The notes under the pieces: model-generated
Databases searched by the model: none
The model's input: only the letters and a program-made list of their open reading frames with translations
What the model was told of the DNA's origin: nothing
NCBI GenBank assembly: GCA_021848385.1
Contig: JAJZUQ010000005.1
Span: forward strand, 33,885-97,884
Direction: 5' to 3'
Length of the DNA: 64,000 nt
Source of the DNA: Deltaproteobacteria bacterium
GTDB taxonomy: Bacteria; Desulfobacterota; Desulfuromonadia; Geobacterales; Geobacteraceae
Shown: in pieces, positions 34,415 through 43,169 of the stretch
Numbering within the stretch: position 1 is the first letter of the stretch
Layout: each line of letters starts with the position of its first letter
Position numbers and translations under genes: made by a program

Positions 34415-34512
34415 CGAACGTTCTCCTTGTCGAAAGGTGTGTGACAGATAGCCTTATATATCATCTTTGGCCGGTATAGCAAAGAGGAAAGAAATCAGAC
34501 AGGTATACGATT

Positions 34513-34529
34513 GTTATAAGGTGTATAAC
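34513..34529. promoter_or_regulatory. Inverted repeat upstream of pyc (candidate operator)
   Basis: GTTATA and TATAAC flank five bases, 13 bases before a TTGACT box. It lies in the 278-base AT-rich gap between the divergent parvulin and pyc genes. Confidence 0.45.
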
Positions 34530-34541
34530 GGCATTATAGTA

Positions 34542-34570
34542 TTGACTTATCAATGTGAATCTGGTTTTAT
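34542..34570 (+). promoter_or_regulatory. Possible pyc promoter
   Basis: TTGACT, 17 bases, TTTTAT. It would give a leader of about 115 bases. Confidence 0.4.
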
Positions 34571-34617
34571 AAGCGATGCAGTAAAGCTGTTGTAACTATT
34601 CAAAACAACTAAATAAA

Positions 34618-34632
34618 TTTAGTATTACTAAA
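34618..34632. promoter_or_regulatory. Palindrome in the pyc leader
   Basis: TTTAGTA and TACTAAA are inverted around one T, 60 bases before the pyc start and downstream of the proposed promoter, a position fit for a repressor. Confidence 0.4.
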
Positions 34633-34692
34633 GTTTTTATTTATATTGTAACTGTTTTGTTTTTCATAAACGCACGACGTCTGGAGGTTTCA

Positions 34693-37600
34693 ATGGATAA
34701 GAAGGTATTCCGTAAAGTCCTGGCCGCGAACCGCGGTGAAATTGCGATCCGCATCTTCCGCGCATGTACCGAACTGGGCATCGGCACGGTGGCGCTCTAT
34801 TCCGAGGAGGATAAGCTTTCCCTCCACCGTTACAAGGCTGACGAAGCCTATCTGATCGGCAAGGGGAAGAGCCCCATCGACGCCTATCTCGGAATCGACG
34901 AGATCATCTCCCTGGCGCTGAAGGCGGACGTGGACGCCATTCATCCCGGCTACGGTTTCCTGGCCGAAAATGCCGAATTTGCCGAAAAATGCGAGGCTAA
35001 CGGGATTGCCTTTATCGGCCCCACGGCAGAGATGCAGCGCGCACTGGGAGACAAGGTTGCGGCGCGGAAGGTCGCCATGGCCGCGGGCGTGCCGACCGTC
35101 CCCGGTACGGAAGACCCGATAGAGAAGGAAGAGGAGGCGCTCAAGTTTGCCAAGGAGAATGGCTACCCGATCATCATCAAGGCCGCAGCGGGTGGCGGTG
35201 GACGCGGTATGCGCGTGGCAACCAACAAGAAAGAGCTGCTGGAAGGTCTTGTGGCGGCCGGCAGCGAGGCCAAGGCGGCTTTCGGCAATGCGGCTGTTTT
35301 CCTGGAGCGCTACCTGGAGAACCCCAAGCATATCGAAGTCCAGGTGATGGGGGACAACTACGGCAACCTGGTTCACTTCTACGAGCGCGACTGCTCGATC
35401 CAGCGTCGCCACCAGAAGGTGGTTGAATTTGCTCCGTCACTCTCCCTGACCCAGAAGACCCGTGAGGAACTCTGTACCGCGGCGCTCAAGATCGCCGGGG
35501 AGGTCAAATACCGCAACGCCGGGACGGTCGAATTCCTGCTGGACAAGGAAGGGAACTGGTATTTCATCGAGATGAACCCACGCATTCAGGTTGAGCACAC
35601 AGTGACCGAGATGATCACCGGGCGCAATCTGGTGCAGGATCAGATTCTGATCGCCTGCGGCCACAAGCTCTCCGACCCGGAGATCAACATACCGTCACAA
35701 TCCGCCATCGACATGCGCGGCTACGCTATCCAGTGCCGCATCACCACCGAGGATCCGACCAACAATTTTGCTCCGGATTTTGGCACCTTGACCACCTACC
35801 GTTCCGCGGCCGGGGCAGGCATCCGCCTCGACGCGGGCAACGCCTTTACCGGGGCCCAAATCACCCCGCATTATGATTCTCTGCTGGTCAAGGTCAGCTC
35901 CTGGGGGCTTACCTTCCAGGCTGCGGCCAACATCATGAATCGTGCCTTGCAGGAGTTCCGTGTGCGGGGGGTCAAGACCAACATCGGTTTCCTGGAGAAC
36001 GTCGTCACCCATTCGGTCTTCCTCAAGGGGAAATGTGACACCTCATTCATCGAGAAACATCCCGAACTGCTGGTCATCCGCGAGAAGAAGGACCGCGCCA
36101 GCAAGGTCCTGGCCTTTCTTGGCGATGTCATTGTCAATGGTTCCCCCGGCGTAACCAAGCCGCTCAAGTCGGCCGACCTTATCGAAGCCCGCGTGCCGGA
36201 GATCGATTACACGACGCCACGGCCATCAGGCAGCCGTGATCTGCTGATGACGCTGGGTGCCGAAGGACTCAGCAAGTGGATACTGGAACAGAAAAAGCTG
36301 CTCCTGACCGACACCACCATGCGCGATGCCCACCAGTCCAACCTGGCCACCCGCGTGCGTACCCACGACCTGCTCAAGATCGCTGAACCTACTTCGTACC
36401 TGGCCTCGGACATCTTTTCCCTGGAGATGTGGGGCGGTGCCACCTTCGACGTTTCCATGCGCTTTCTGAAAGAGGATCCCTGGCAGCGTCTGTACAAGCT
36501 TTCCGAGGCGGTTCCCAACATCCTGTTCCAGATGCTGTTGCGTGGCTCCAATGCCGTGGGCTATACCAACTATCCGGACAATGTCGTGGAAAAGTTTGTC
36601 AAGGAGGCCGCCAATTCGGGTATCGATATCTTCCGCGTGTTCGACTCCCTCAACTGGACGACCGGCATGAAGGTTGCCATGGAAGCGGTGCGCAAATCGG
36701 GCAAGGTCTGCGAGGCTGCCATCTGCTATACCGGCGACATCACCGATCCCAAGCGGGACAAGTATCCGCTGGAATACTATGTCAACATGGCAAAGGAACT
36801 GGAAAAGATGGGCGCCCATATTCTGGCTATCAAGGATATGGCCGGCCTGCTCAAGCCGCTGGCGGCCTACAAGCTGGTCAAGGCGCTCAAGGAGAATATC
36901 GGCATCCCGGTTCACCTGCATACCCACGATACCTCCAGCAACGGCAGCGCCACGCTGCTCAAGGCCAGCGAAGCCGGTGTGGATAGGGTTGATGCGGCAC
37001 TGTCGTCTTTGTCCGGCCTGACTGCCCAACCCAACCTGAACGCACTGGTGGCGGCCCTGGAGGGGAGCGAGCGTGATCCGCTGGTCAATGCTCCCGGTTT
37101 GCAGAAGCTGGCCAACTACTGGGAGACGGTGCGTGATTACTACGCTCCCTTCGAGTCCGGTCTGAAGAGCGGCACGGCCGAGGTTTACCACCACGAGATC
37201 CCCGGCGGCCAGTACTCCAACTTCAAGCCGCAGGTTGCCGGTCTGGGGCTGATCGAGCGCTGGGACGAATGCAAGGAGATGTTCCACAAGGTCAACATGC
37301 TGTTCGGGGACATCGTCAAGGTAACCCCATCATCCAAGGTGGTGGGAGACATGGCCATGTTTCTGGTCAAGAACAACATGGAGCCGGAAGATATATTTAC
37401 CAGCAAGGAGGAACTTGCATTCCCCGAATCGGTCGTCGGCATGTTCAAGGGGATGCTGGGTCAGCCTTACCAAGGGTGGCCGGAAGAGTTGCAGAAGATC
37501 ATCCTGAAGGGAGAGCAGCCCATCACCTGCCGCCCCGGTGAACTGCTGGAACCGGTGGACTTTGTCGAAGAGCGGCTCATGCTGGAGGAAAGGCTCGGCC

Positions 37601-38139
37601 ACAAGGTGGACGACAGGGCGCTCCTCTCCTATATCCTCTATCCCAACGTCTACCCGGAATTCGACCGCCATCGTCAGGAGTTTTCTGATACATCGGTCAT
37701 CCCGACCCCGATCTTCTTCTACGGCCTTGAGCCCGGTCAGGAGACCTCGCTGGATATCGAGCCGGGCAAGACCCTGATCATCAAGCTCAACGCCATAGGG
37801 AAGGTCCAGAAGGACGGCACCCGCGCCGTTTACTTCGAGCTGAACGGCAACAACCGGTCGGTGGTGATTCGCGACCAGTCTGTCCAGACCGACGAAAAGG
37901 TGAACGAGAAGGCTGACAAGGGGAACCCGAACCACATCGGTGCACCCATGCCGGGCAAGGTGCTCAAGGTCAACGTCAAACCGGGCGACGAGCTCAAGGC
38001 GGGGGACGTGCTGATGGTGACCGAGGCGATGAAGATGGAGACCAACATCAAGGCCAAGGCTGACGGGAAGGTTGTGGAGGTGAGGTTCAAAGAAGGGGAG
38101 AAGGTGGAGAAGGGAGATCTTGCCTTCGTGCTGGCCTGA
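34693..38139 (+). CDS. pyc: Pyruvate carboxylase
   Basis: 1148 residues, the single-chain form. Biotin carboxylase (about 1-460: [17 protein letters not shown], the ATP loop [25 protein letters not shown]), carboxyltransferase (about 535-820: [23 protein letters not shown]) and the C-terminal biotin carrier with the Lys in [10 protein letters not shown]. It makes oxaloacetate from pyruvate and bicarbonate and so feeds the citrate synthase reaction during growth on acetate. ATG 34693 has GGAGG upstream; the earlier in-frame TTG at 34657 is not supported. A terminator follows. Confidence 0.97.
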   Translation: MDKKVFRKVLAANRGEIAIRIFRACTELGIGTVALYSEEDKLSLHRYKADEAYLIGKGKSPIDAYLGIDEIISLALKADVDAIHPGYGFLAENAEFAEKCEANGIAFIGPTAEMQRALGDKVAARKVAMAAGVPTVPGTEDPIEKEEEALKFAKENGYPIIIKAAAGGGGRGMRVATNKKELLEGLVAAGSEAKAAFGNAAVFLERYLENPKHIEVQVMGDNYGNLVHFYERDCSIQRRHQKVVEFAPSLSLTQKTREELCTAALKIAGEVKYRNAGTVEFLLDKEGNWYFIEMNPRIQVEHTVTEMITGRNLVQDQILIACGHKLSDPEINIPSQSAIDMRGYAIQCRITTEDPTNNFAPDFGTLTTYRSAAGAGIRLDAGNAFTGAQITPHYDSLLVKVSSWGLTFQAAANIMNRALQEFRVRGVKTNIGFLENVVTHSVFLKGKCDTSFIEKHPELLVIREKKDRASKVLAFLGDVIVNGSPGVTKPLKSADLIEARVPEIDYTTPRPSGSRDLLMTLGAEGLSKWILEQKKLLLTDTTMRDAHQSNLATRVRTHDLLKIAEPTSYLASDIFSLEMWGGATFDVSMRFLKEDPWQRLYKLSEAVPNILFQMLLRGSNAVGYTNYPDNVVEKFVKEAANSGIDIFRVFDSLNWTTGMKVAMEAVRKSGKVCEAAICYTGDITDPKRDKYPLEYYVNMAKELEKMGAHILAIKDMAGLLKPLAAYKLVKALKENIGIPVHLHTHDTSSNGSATLLKASEAGVDRVDAALSSLSGLTAQPNLNALVAALEGSERDPLVNAPGLQKLANYWETVRDYYAPFESGLKSGTAEVYHHEIPGGQYSNFKPQVAGLGLIERWDECKEMFHKVNMLFGDIVKVTPSSKVVGDMAMFLVKNNMEPEDIFTSKEELAFPESVVGMFKGMLGQPYQGWPEELQKIILKGEQPITCRPGELLEPVDFVEERLMLEERLGHKVDDRALLSYILYPNVYPEFDRHRQEFSDTSVIPTPIFFYGLEPGQETSLDIEPGKTLIIKLNAIGKVQKDGTRAVYFELNGNNRSVVIRDQSVQTDEKVNEKADKGNPNHIGAPMPGKVLKVNVKPGDELKAGDVLMVTEAMKMETNIKAKADGKVVEVRFKEGEKVEKGDLAFVLA

Positions 38140-38166
38140 TCCGCTATCCTTTGACTGTCGTGATGG

Positions 38167-38195
38167 AAGGCCCGTCTCGAAGCGGGCCTTTCGTT
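38167..38195 (+). terminator. Intrinsic terminator after pyc
   Basis: AAGGCCCG and CGGGCCTT around TCTCGAAG, followed by TCGTTT. Confidence 0.75.
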
Positions 38196-38222
38196 TGCGG
38201 ATATGATCCCCCGGAGCTATTC

Positions 38223-39002
38223 ATGTCATTTCGAGATTTCAAGCTCTTCGACACCCACCTGCACATCATCGACAGCCGTTTCCCCCTGGTCCCGAACAAA
38301 GGATATCTGCCCGACGAGTTCACCTGTGGCGATTACCTCGACCGGATGAATGGGTATGACCTGGTCGGAGGAGCCGTCGTGTCCGGTTCGTTCCAGGCAT
38401 TCGACCAGACCTACCTGGTGGATGCCCTCAAAAGGCTCGGCCCTTCCTTCGTGGGGGTAACCCAGTTGCCGCCAACCGTGACCGACGGGGAGCTGATAGG
38501 GTTGAACGGTGCGGGGGTCCGCGCCGTCCGGTTCAATCTGAAACGGGGAGGATCTGCGGATGTCAGCCACCTTGACAGGATGGCTCGGCGGGTCCACGAA
38601 CTGGTGGGGTGGCATGCGGAACTGTACGTGGACTCCCGAGAACTGGCGGGACTGTATGATACCCTTGTGGCCCTCCCGGCCGTCAGCATCGATCATCTCG
38701 GGCTTTCCCGGGATGGATTCGGGACGCTTCTCAAGCTTGTCGAACGCGGTGTCCGGGTGAAGGCGACCGGCTTCGGCCGGTTCGACTTCGATGTGCGGAC
38801 CGCTCTCCAGGAACTCTACACTGCCAATCCTGATGCAGTGATGTTCGGTACCGACCTCCCTTCCACCCGTGCCCCCCGCCCCTACGAAGATGGCGATTTC
38901 GCTCTTGTCATCGATACCCTGGGGGATGAAAAGGCGCGCAAGGTTTTTCATGAAAACGCGATTGAGTTTTACTCGCCCCCAAATCTCCTCAAACCTTCCT
39001 GA
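38223..39002 (+). CDS. Amidohydrolase-family TIM-barrel hydrolase
   Basis: 259 residues from ATG 38223. The family motifs are FDTHLHIID at the start, ISIDHLGLSRDGF and FGTDLPSTRAPRPYE near the C-terminus, giving the His/Asp metal set of the PF04909 group (dicarboxylate or lactone hydrolases and decarboxylases). The substrate is unknown. An earlier in-frame ATG at 38151 overlaps the pyc terminator and is rejected. Confidence 0.87.
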   Translation: MSFRDFKLFDTHLHIIDSRFPLVPNKGYLPDEFTCGDYLDRMNGYDLVGGAVVSGSFQAFDQTYLVDALKRLGPSFVGVTQLPPTVTDGELIGLNGAGVRAVRFNLKRGGSADVSHLDRMARRVHELVGWHAELYVDSRELAGLYDTLVALPAVSIDHLGLSRDGFGTLLKLVERGVRVKATGFGRFDFDVRTALQELYTANPDAVMFGTDLPSTRAPRPYEDGDFALVIDTLGDEKARKVFHENAIEFYSPPNLLKPS

Positions 39003-39042
39003 AACACTCTCCTATCCTGTGGAAATAAGGCGGGAAATCATG

Positions 39043-39072
39043 TTGACATCGGTTAAAGCGGGGTGGTATCCT
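39043..39072 (+). promoter_or_regulatory. Promoter of the ParM-like gene
   Basis: TTGACA, 18 bases, TATCCT, about 75 bases before the start. Confidence 0.5.
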
Positions 39073-39146
39073 TCCGCCGGTGTCATGCACGCGGGAGCTG
39101 TTGTTATGCTTTGCCGTCTATTTTGATCAGCCGGAAGGAGTCAGAC

Positions 39147-40190
39147 ATGGAGATTATTGCAATTGATATCGGGTTCGGATTCACCAAGGCGACCAACGGG
39201 ACGCGCACCATCGTCTTTAAATCGATCCTTGGCGAAGCGACCGATATCCAGTTCAAGGGGGGTATCCTGGGTGAGACCTCCCCCGATGAAAACATCCAGA
39301 TCGAGGTGGATGGGCGCTCCTATTTCGTCGGTGAGATGGCCGAACGGCAGAGTAATGTCCGCTCTTTCACCCTGGACCAGGCGCAGTTCTTCAGCTCTTT
39401 TGCCAAACAGCTGGCCTTGGCCGCAGCATCGCGGCTGGTTGGCACCTTCATGCCCATTGGCCTCGTGACCGGTCTCCCCATCGGTTATTTCAAGGAATAC
39501 AAGGACGAACTGTCGAAGCTTCTCAAGGGGGACCACAAGGTGGTCCTGATTAATAACGACGGCAAGCGGGAAGAAAAGGTCATCAAGATCAACGAAGTGA
39601 GGGTGATCCCCCAGCCCTTCGGCTCGCTTTTCAACCTGATGCTCAACGACGTGGGGGAACTGGGTGAAAAGCGCTACGTGCGGGAAAAGGTGGGCATCAT
39701 CGACATCGGTTTCAAGACTGCGGATTTCACCGTAGCCGACAAGATGCGCTATTCTGAGCGGGGAAGCCGGACCACCGATACGGGCATCTCCCGTGCCTTC
39801 GGCATGATCGCCGGCAAGCTGCGGGAGAAGACCAGCGTCAACGTGGAACTCTATCGCCTCTATGAAGCGGTGGAGCGAGGGAACATCAAGATCCGCGGCA
39901 AGGAGTTCGATCTCAAGGGGCCGACCGAGCAGATCTATGGCCAGTTGGCTACGGCTATTGCCAATGAAGTAGACCGGCTCTGGACCGACGACTGGGACAT
40001 CGAGACCATTATCCTGACCGGCGGCGGCGGCGCGGCACTCTCCAAGTATCTTCAGCCGCTCCTTAATGGCCAGGTCATTCTTGCCGACGGCACCAGGGAT
40101 GCCCGCCTCTGCAACGTCCAGGGGTACTGGAAATTCGGCAAGCATATCTGGGCGAGGGGCATCATTGCGCCTCCTCCCCCGACCGCATAG
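39147..40190 (+). CDS. Actin-like ATPase, ParM/StbA family
   Basis: 347 residues from ATG 39147 with GGAAGGAG upstream. Actin-fold nucleotide motifs are clear: phosphate loop one IIAIDIGFGFTKAT, phosphate loop two GIIDIGFKTADFT and the adenosine motif IILTGGGGAALSKYL. ParM proteins form filaments that segregate plasmids. Here there is no adjacent ParR-like DNA-binding gene and no plasmid context, so it is a lone chromosomal filament protein of unknown cargo, or a relic of an integrated element. Confidence 0.88.
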   Translation: MEIIAIDIGFGFTKATNGTRTIVFKSILGEATDIQFKGGILGETSPDENIQIEVDGRSYFVGEMAERQSNVRSFTLDQAQFFSSFAKQLALAAASRLVGTFMPIGLVTGLPIGYFKEYKDELSKLLKGDHKVVLINNDGKREEKVIKINEVRVIPQPFGSLFNLMLNDVGELGEKRYVREKVGIIDIGFKTADFTVADKMRYSERGSRTTDTGISRAFGMIAGKLREKTSVNVELYRLYEAVERGNIKIRGKEFDLKGPTEQIYGQLATAIANEVDRLWTDDWDIETIILTGGGGAALSKYLQPLLNGQVILADGTRDARLCNVQGYWKFGKHIWARGIIAPPPPTA

Positions 40191-40221
40191 ACTTCACCAT
40201 CCCTAGCGAACATACCTATTC

Positions 40222-40250
40222 AATGGCCTGCGAAAGCGGGCCATTGTCGT
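40222..40250 (+). terminator. Hairpin after the ParM-like gene
   Basis: AATGGCC and GGCCATT enclose TGCGAAAGCG with an inner GC pair; the tail GTCGTTT is only weakly T-rich. Confidence 0.5.
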
Positions 40251-40281
40251 TTCCACACCCGTCCTTCTTTTCCCCATGTCA

Positions 40282-40518
40282 CTATTCCCAGACAAGAGAG
40301 CGCTCGTCGTCATATCCCTGTACCGTATCAGTCAAAAGTTCAAGTGTGCTGGGGGTTGTGGCCAGGTCAGTGGCCAGTCGACCGGTCAGGATCATGCCGA
40401 GCAGAAACGGCATGGCACGATAGCAGAGATAGAGGTTACAAGCGGGACAGTAGGGGGACTCGTGGTCTGAGAGAGGTTCGCCACAGTAATTGCAATGGAG
40501 GTAATAGAGTCGGGACAT
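40282..40518 (-). CDS. Small zinc-ribbon membrane-associated protein
   Basis: 78 residues from ATG 40518, ahead of which lies AGGGAGAAAGGGTGG. Two Cys pairs (HCNYCGEPL and YCPACNLY) form a zinc ribbon in the first 35 residues; AMPFLLGMILTG is a short hydrophobic segment. No family recognised. It converges on the ParM gene. The Cys spacing makes a real gene likely. Confidence 0.6.
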   Translation of the reverse strand: MSRLYYLHCNYCGEPLSDHESPYCPACNLYLCYRAMPFLLGMILTGRLATDLATTPSTLELLTDTVQGYDDERSLVWE

Positions 40519-40682
40519 GGTGTCCACCCTTTCTCCCTCCGTCAGTGCATGGCATGACAGCAGAACTGGGATGCATGGCAGGTGTTGCTTATTTAAGTAT
40601 ACTCTTTCCTGTCAGGAAATGAGGACGTTATTTTTTGGATACACGAATTCCCCGCCCATCGGAATCTCACCATGAGCAACCT

Positions 40683-40711
40683 TTGACATTTCCAGGGAAT
40701 GGTATTATAAC
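40683..40711 (+). promoter_or_regulatory. Sigma-70-type promoter of the orphan sensor
   Basis: TTGACA, 17 bases, TATAAC: near-consensus in boxes and spacing, leaving a leader of about 100 bases. The gap 40519-40819 holds nothing else recognised. Confidence 0.65.
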
Positions 40712-40819
40712 TTTAAAATATTGCGGAAATATCTATCGGTACCCCTGGTATATTCCTGGGAGGCCGCCATACTTCCTAAATAGCACCTGTAGCGTATCCC
40801 CTGCTTTCACGGTGGTCGT

Positions 40820-42931
40820 GTGTTCAAGCGTTTAATGACAACTGTTGCGAGTATTTGGTACAGGCAGAGTCCGGTGCAGCGTTTTGCACTCCTCATGCTT
40901 ATCCTGATCCTGTGCGCCAACATCGTTCTTTCTGAGTGGTTTTCATCACGGACCCGGGAAACCTCAGTCGATGAGATCGTCCAGAAGGCCTATGTCGTTT
41001 CCCGCATGATCAGTGATGCCGCTGTCCGTTCCCTTGCCAGTGGCGAGATGTCCAACCTTGACACTGCCACCAACGAAGCACTCAATGACCGGGACCTTAT
41101 TTCTATAACCGTTTGTGACAAGAAGGGGAAGGTCGTCCTGGAGAAGGCCAAGGATAACCCGCCCGCACGATTTAACACGTTTCAGACACCGGTTCGTCGA
41201 GATGGTCGTGTCATAGGGACGGTGATAACTCATTTTTCTATCACGGGAGAAGACGAACGACTGATTTCCCGTCTGCGTCATGCGACTGCAGTCCAGTGGG
41301 GACTGTTTTCCTTTATTGCCGCTGTTCTCCTGGTTGTCTGGCTGTGGGAGATTCGAAGTCGTGGGGCGGCATCCAAAAGTGTTGAAGAAACGGCTCGTCC
41401 TGCCACAGCCAACGTCGAGGTCAATGCTGTCAGTCTGCCCTTCTTACCCCCGTCCCTACCCTTTTCCGGGAATCAACTTGCGGAGAACTCCGCCGTCCCG
41501 GCCTGCGCCCCCGTCGAGCCTCCGGCTGAGGATGAAGCCCTTCCCGATTGTCCCTGTCTCCTGGAACATCAAGTTTCCCCCCGTGACAGTTGTCCGGATG
41601 TCGTTCCTTCCCCTACCGTTCAGTCCAGCCATTTACCCTCCCTTGCCCGCGATTTATGTGGTGCCAGCAATGCCCTGCAGGAAGTACTGTCAGTGCTGTC
41701 CGCCGATGAAAACATGCGTCGGCAGGGAACGGAGCATGCCCGTCTTTTCGGTGAACGGGTTGGCCGGTTGCAGCGACAGGCGGCGGAAGTGGCGAGTCGC
41801 GCTGACAAACTGATTGCAACGGGCAGCGGGATCGTGGAATCGGTAATGGGGCAGTGCGAAACAGCTGCGTCGTCAGGGGATATTCAAGCCGGCGAGGCAC
41901 AATCCCTTGCACAGAGGGTATCCGACTCCTCAGTATCGGTGCGTGAGGCTCTTGACGCTGTCCGGAGTGCCGGCGCGGAGATGCGCCTGCTGGCTGTTCC
42001 CGGCTCTGCTCCCCGCGGATTGCATGATGCGTTGGCGGCTGCGGTTGGCATGGCGGAAGAGAGTTCCGCGGTGATGCGTGAACGTGTTCTCCCTGCCCTT
42101 GCCGCGGCGAGGGATGACGAACATGCGGTTACCGAGCGGGTTGCGTCCCTTGTCCTGCTTCTTGAGGATTTGGACGGTCGTGCCCATGCTATTGCCCGGG
42201 GCAGCGAGGTGATGAACGAACTGGCCACCACGGCCCGGTCCCTTGGATGCGCCGACGGCCGTGCCCCTGACGGAAGGGAGTATGGTCTCCTCGCCGAAAG
42301 GATGCTAGAGTTTGCCGGGAGCATGGCGGGTGATATCTCGGCCCTCCGTGCACTGGCTGGCAATGCTGTTGCCGTGGGGGGGAGTGTGGATGAAGCGGCG
42401 GGAATGGCGCGGTCGATGGTCGGGTGGGCCGGCAGTGCTGTTGAGGATTCTGCTGCCGCTTCTATCATGGAGGGAGAACTGCTTCGCCGCTCCCTTTCCC
42501 TGTCGACTGAGGGGGATGCCTATACCGATCGTGTCATCAGGGAGATTGCCGGCCTGGCAGAGTGCCTCCGCGAGACGCAGAGTTCTCTGGACGTCCACCT
42601 GACGCTGGTCAAGGAACTCGTTGACCATATATCGTCACTGACCGGCGCAATGGAACAGCAACAGCTCCAGACCCAGGAGTATACGGGGTCGCTTGCTGTT
42701 GCCGGAGGGACCCTTCGTCTGGCCGGTACGTTCCTGGCGGAGCTGGTAGCCGAGGGTGCACAGTTGGCGGAAATATCGCGGGAAGCGGTATATCTTGCCG
42801 GTGGAACGCAAGGTGGGGAGGAGGGAGGTCTGGAGGAACTTGTCCGCCAGGCCCACGAACGCATCACCCATATTCTCATCAGCTCCGGGGAAGGGAATGA
42901 AGGCATGCCGGAACCGAACAGTGAAAAGTGA
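40820..42931 (+). CDS. Two-helix membrane sensor with long helical cytoplasmic region (MCP-like topology)
   Basis: 703 residues starting at GTG. Membrane helix one (about 22-42, FALLMLILILCANIVLSEWF), an extracytoplasmic sensor of about 115 residues (ISITVCDKKGKVVLEKAKDN, GRVIGTVITHFSI), helix two (about 158-180, WGLFSFIAAVLLVVWLW), a Pro-rich linker, then about 450 residues of Ala-rich helix. The layout is that of a methyl-accepting protein, but neither a HAMP domain nor the conserved signalling hairpin (E-R-A-G-x-x-G-x-GFAVVA type) is visible. It stands alone under its own promoter. The stop codon lies in a heptamer repeat. Confidence 0.75.
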   Translation: MFKRLMTTVASIWYRQSPVQRFALLMLILILCANIVLSEWFSSRTRETSVDEIVQKAYVVSRMISDAAVRSLASGEMSNLDTATNEALNDRDLISITVCDKKGKVVLEKAKDNPPARFNTFQTPVRRDGRVIGTVITHFSITGEDERLISRLRHATAVQWGLFSFIAAVLLVVWLWEIRSRGAASKSVEETARPATANVEVNAVSLPFLPPSLPFSGNQLAENSAVPACAPVEPPAEDEALPDCPCLLEHQVSPRDSCPDVVPSPTVQSSHLPSLARDLCGASNALQEVLSVLSADENMRRQGTEHARLFGERVGRLQRQAAEVASRADKLIATGSGIVESVMGQCETAASSGDIQAGEAQSLAQRVSDSSVSVREALDAVRSAGAEMRLLAVPGSAPRGLHDALAAAVGMAEESSAVMRERVLPALAAARDDEHAVTERVASLVLLLEDLDGRAHAIARGSEVMNELATTARSLGCADGRAPDGREYGLLAERMLEFAGSMAGDISALRALAGNAVAVGGSVDEAAGMARSMVGWAGSAVEDSAAASIMEGELLRRSLSLSTEGDAYTDRVIREIAGLAECLRETQSSLDVHLTLVKELVDHISSLTGAMEQQQLQTQEYTGSLAVAGGTLRLAGTFLAELVAEGAQLAEISREAVYLAGGTQGGEEGGLEELVRQAHERITHILISSGEGNEGMPEPNSEK

Positions 42932-42941
42932 AAAGTGAAAA
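42921..42941 (+). repeat. Heptamer repeat containing a stop codon
   Basis: GTGAAAA three times in tandem. The TGA that ends the sensor gene lies in the second unit. Confidence 0.85.
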
Positions 42942-42960
42942 TCCTGTCAGGGAAGAAATG

Positions 42961-42991
42961 AAAAGGGTCTGTAAGAGCAGGCCTTTTTTTT
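42961..42991 (+). terminator. Terminator after the sensor gene
   Basis: AAAAGGGTCTG pairs imperfectly with CAGGCCTTTT around TAAGAG, then a long T-run. Confidence 0.75.
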
Positions 42992-43169
42992 ATGCACGAA
43001 TACACATCTATTTGGCAGCTGAACACTGCCTGCACGCGTACTAAAGGCCTATTCCCTTGATCCCAGGCTCATTGTGCCGAACTTCTCCGGATTTGGACCG
43101 GGTTTTCCCCGTAACCGGTCTTGTCAAACAACTGATTCCCGGTTAAAGTCTCCCTGCGGGGGATGGTCG

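Noticed and set aside
40584..40600. TGGCAGGTGTTGC as a sigma-54 promoter
   Set aside because: Only eight bases lie between GG and GC; the spacing must be ten.
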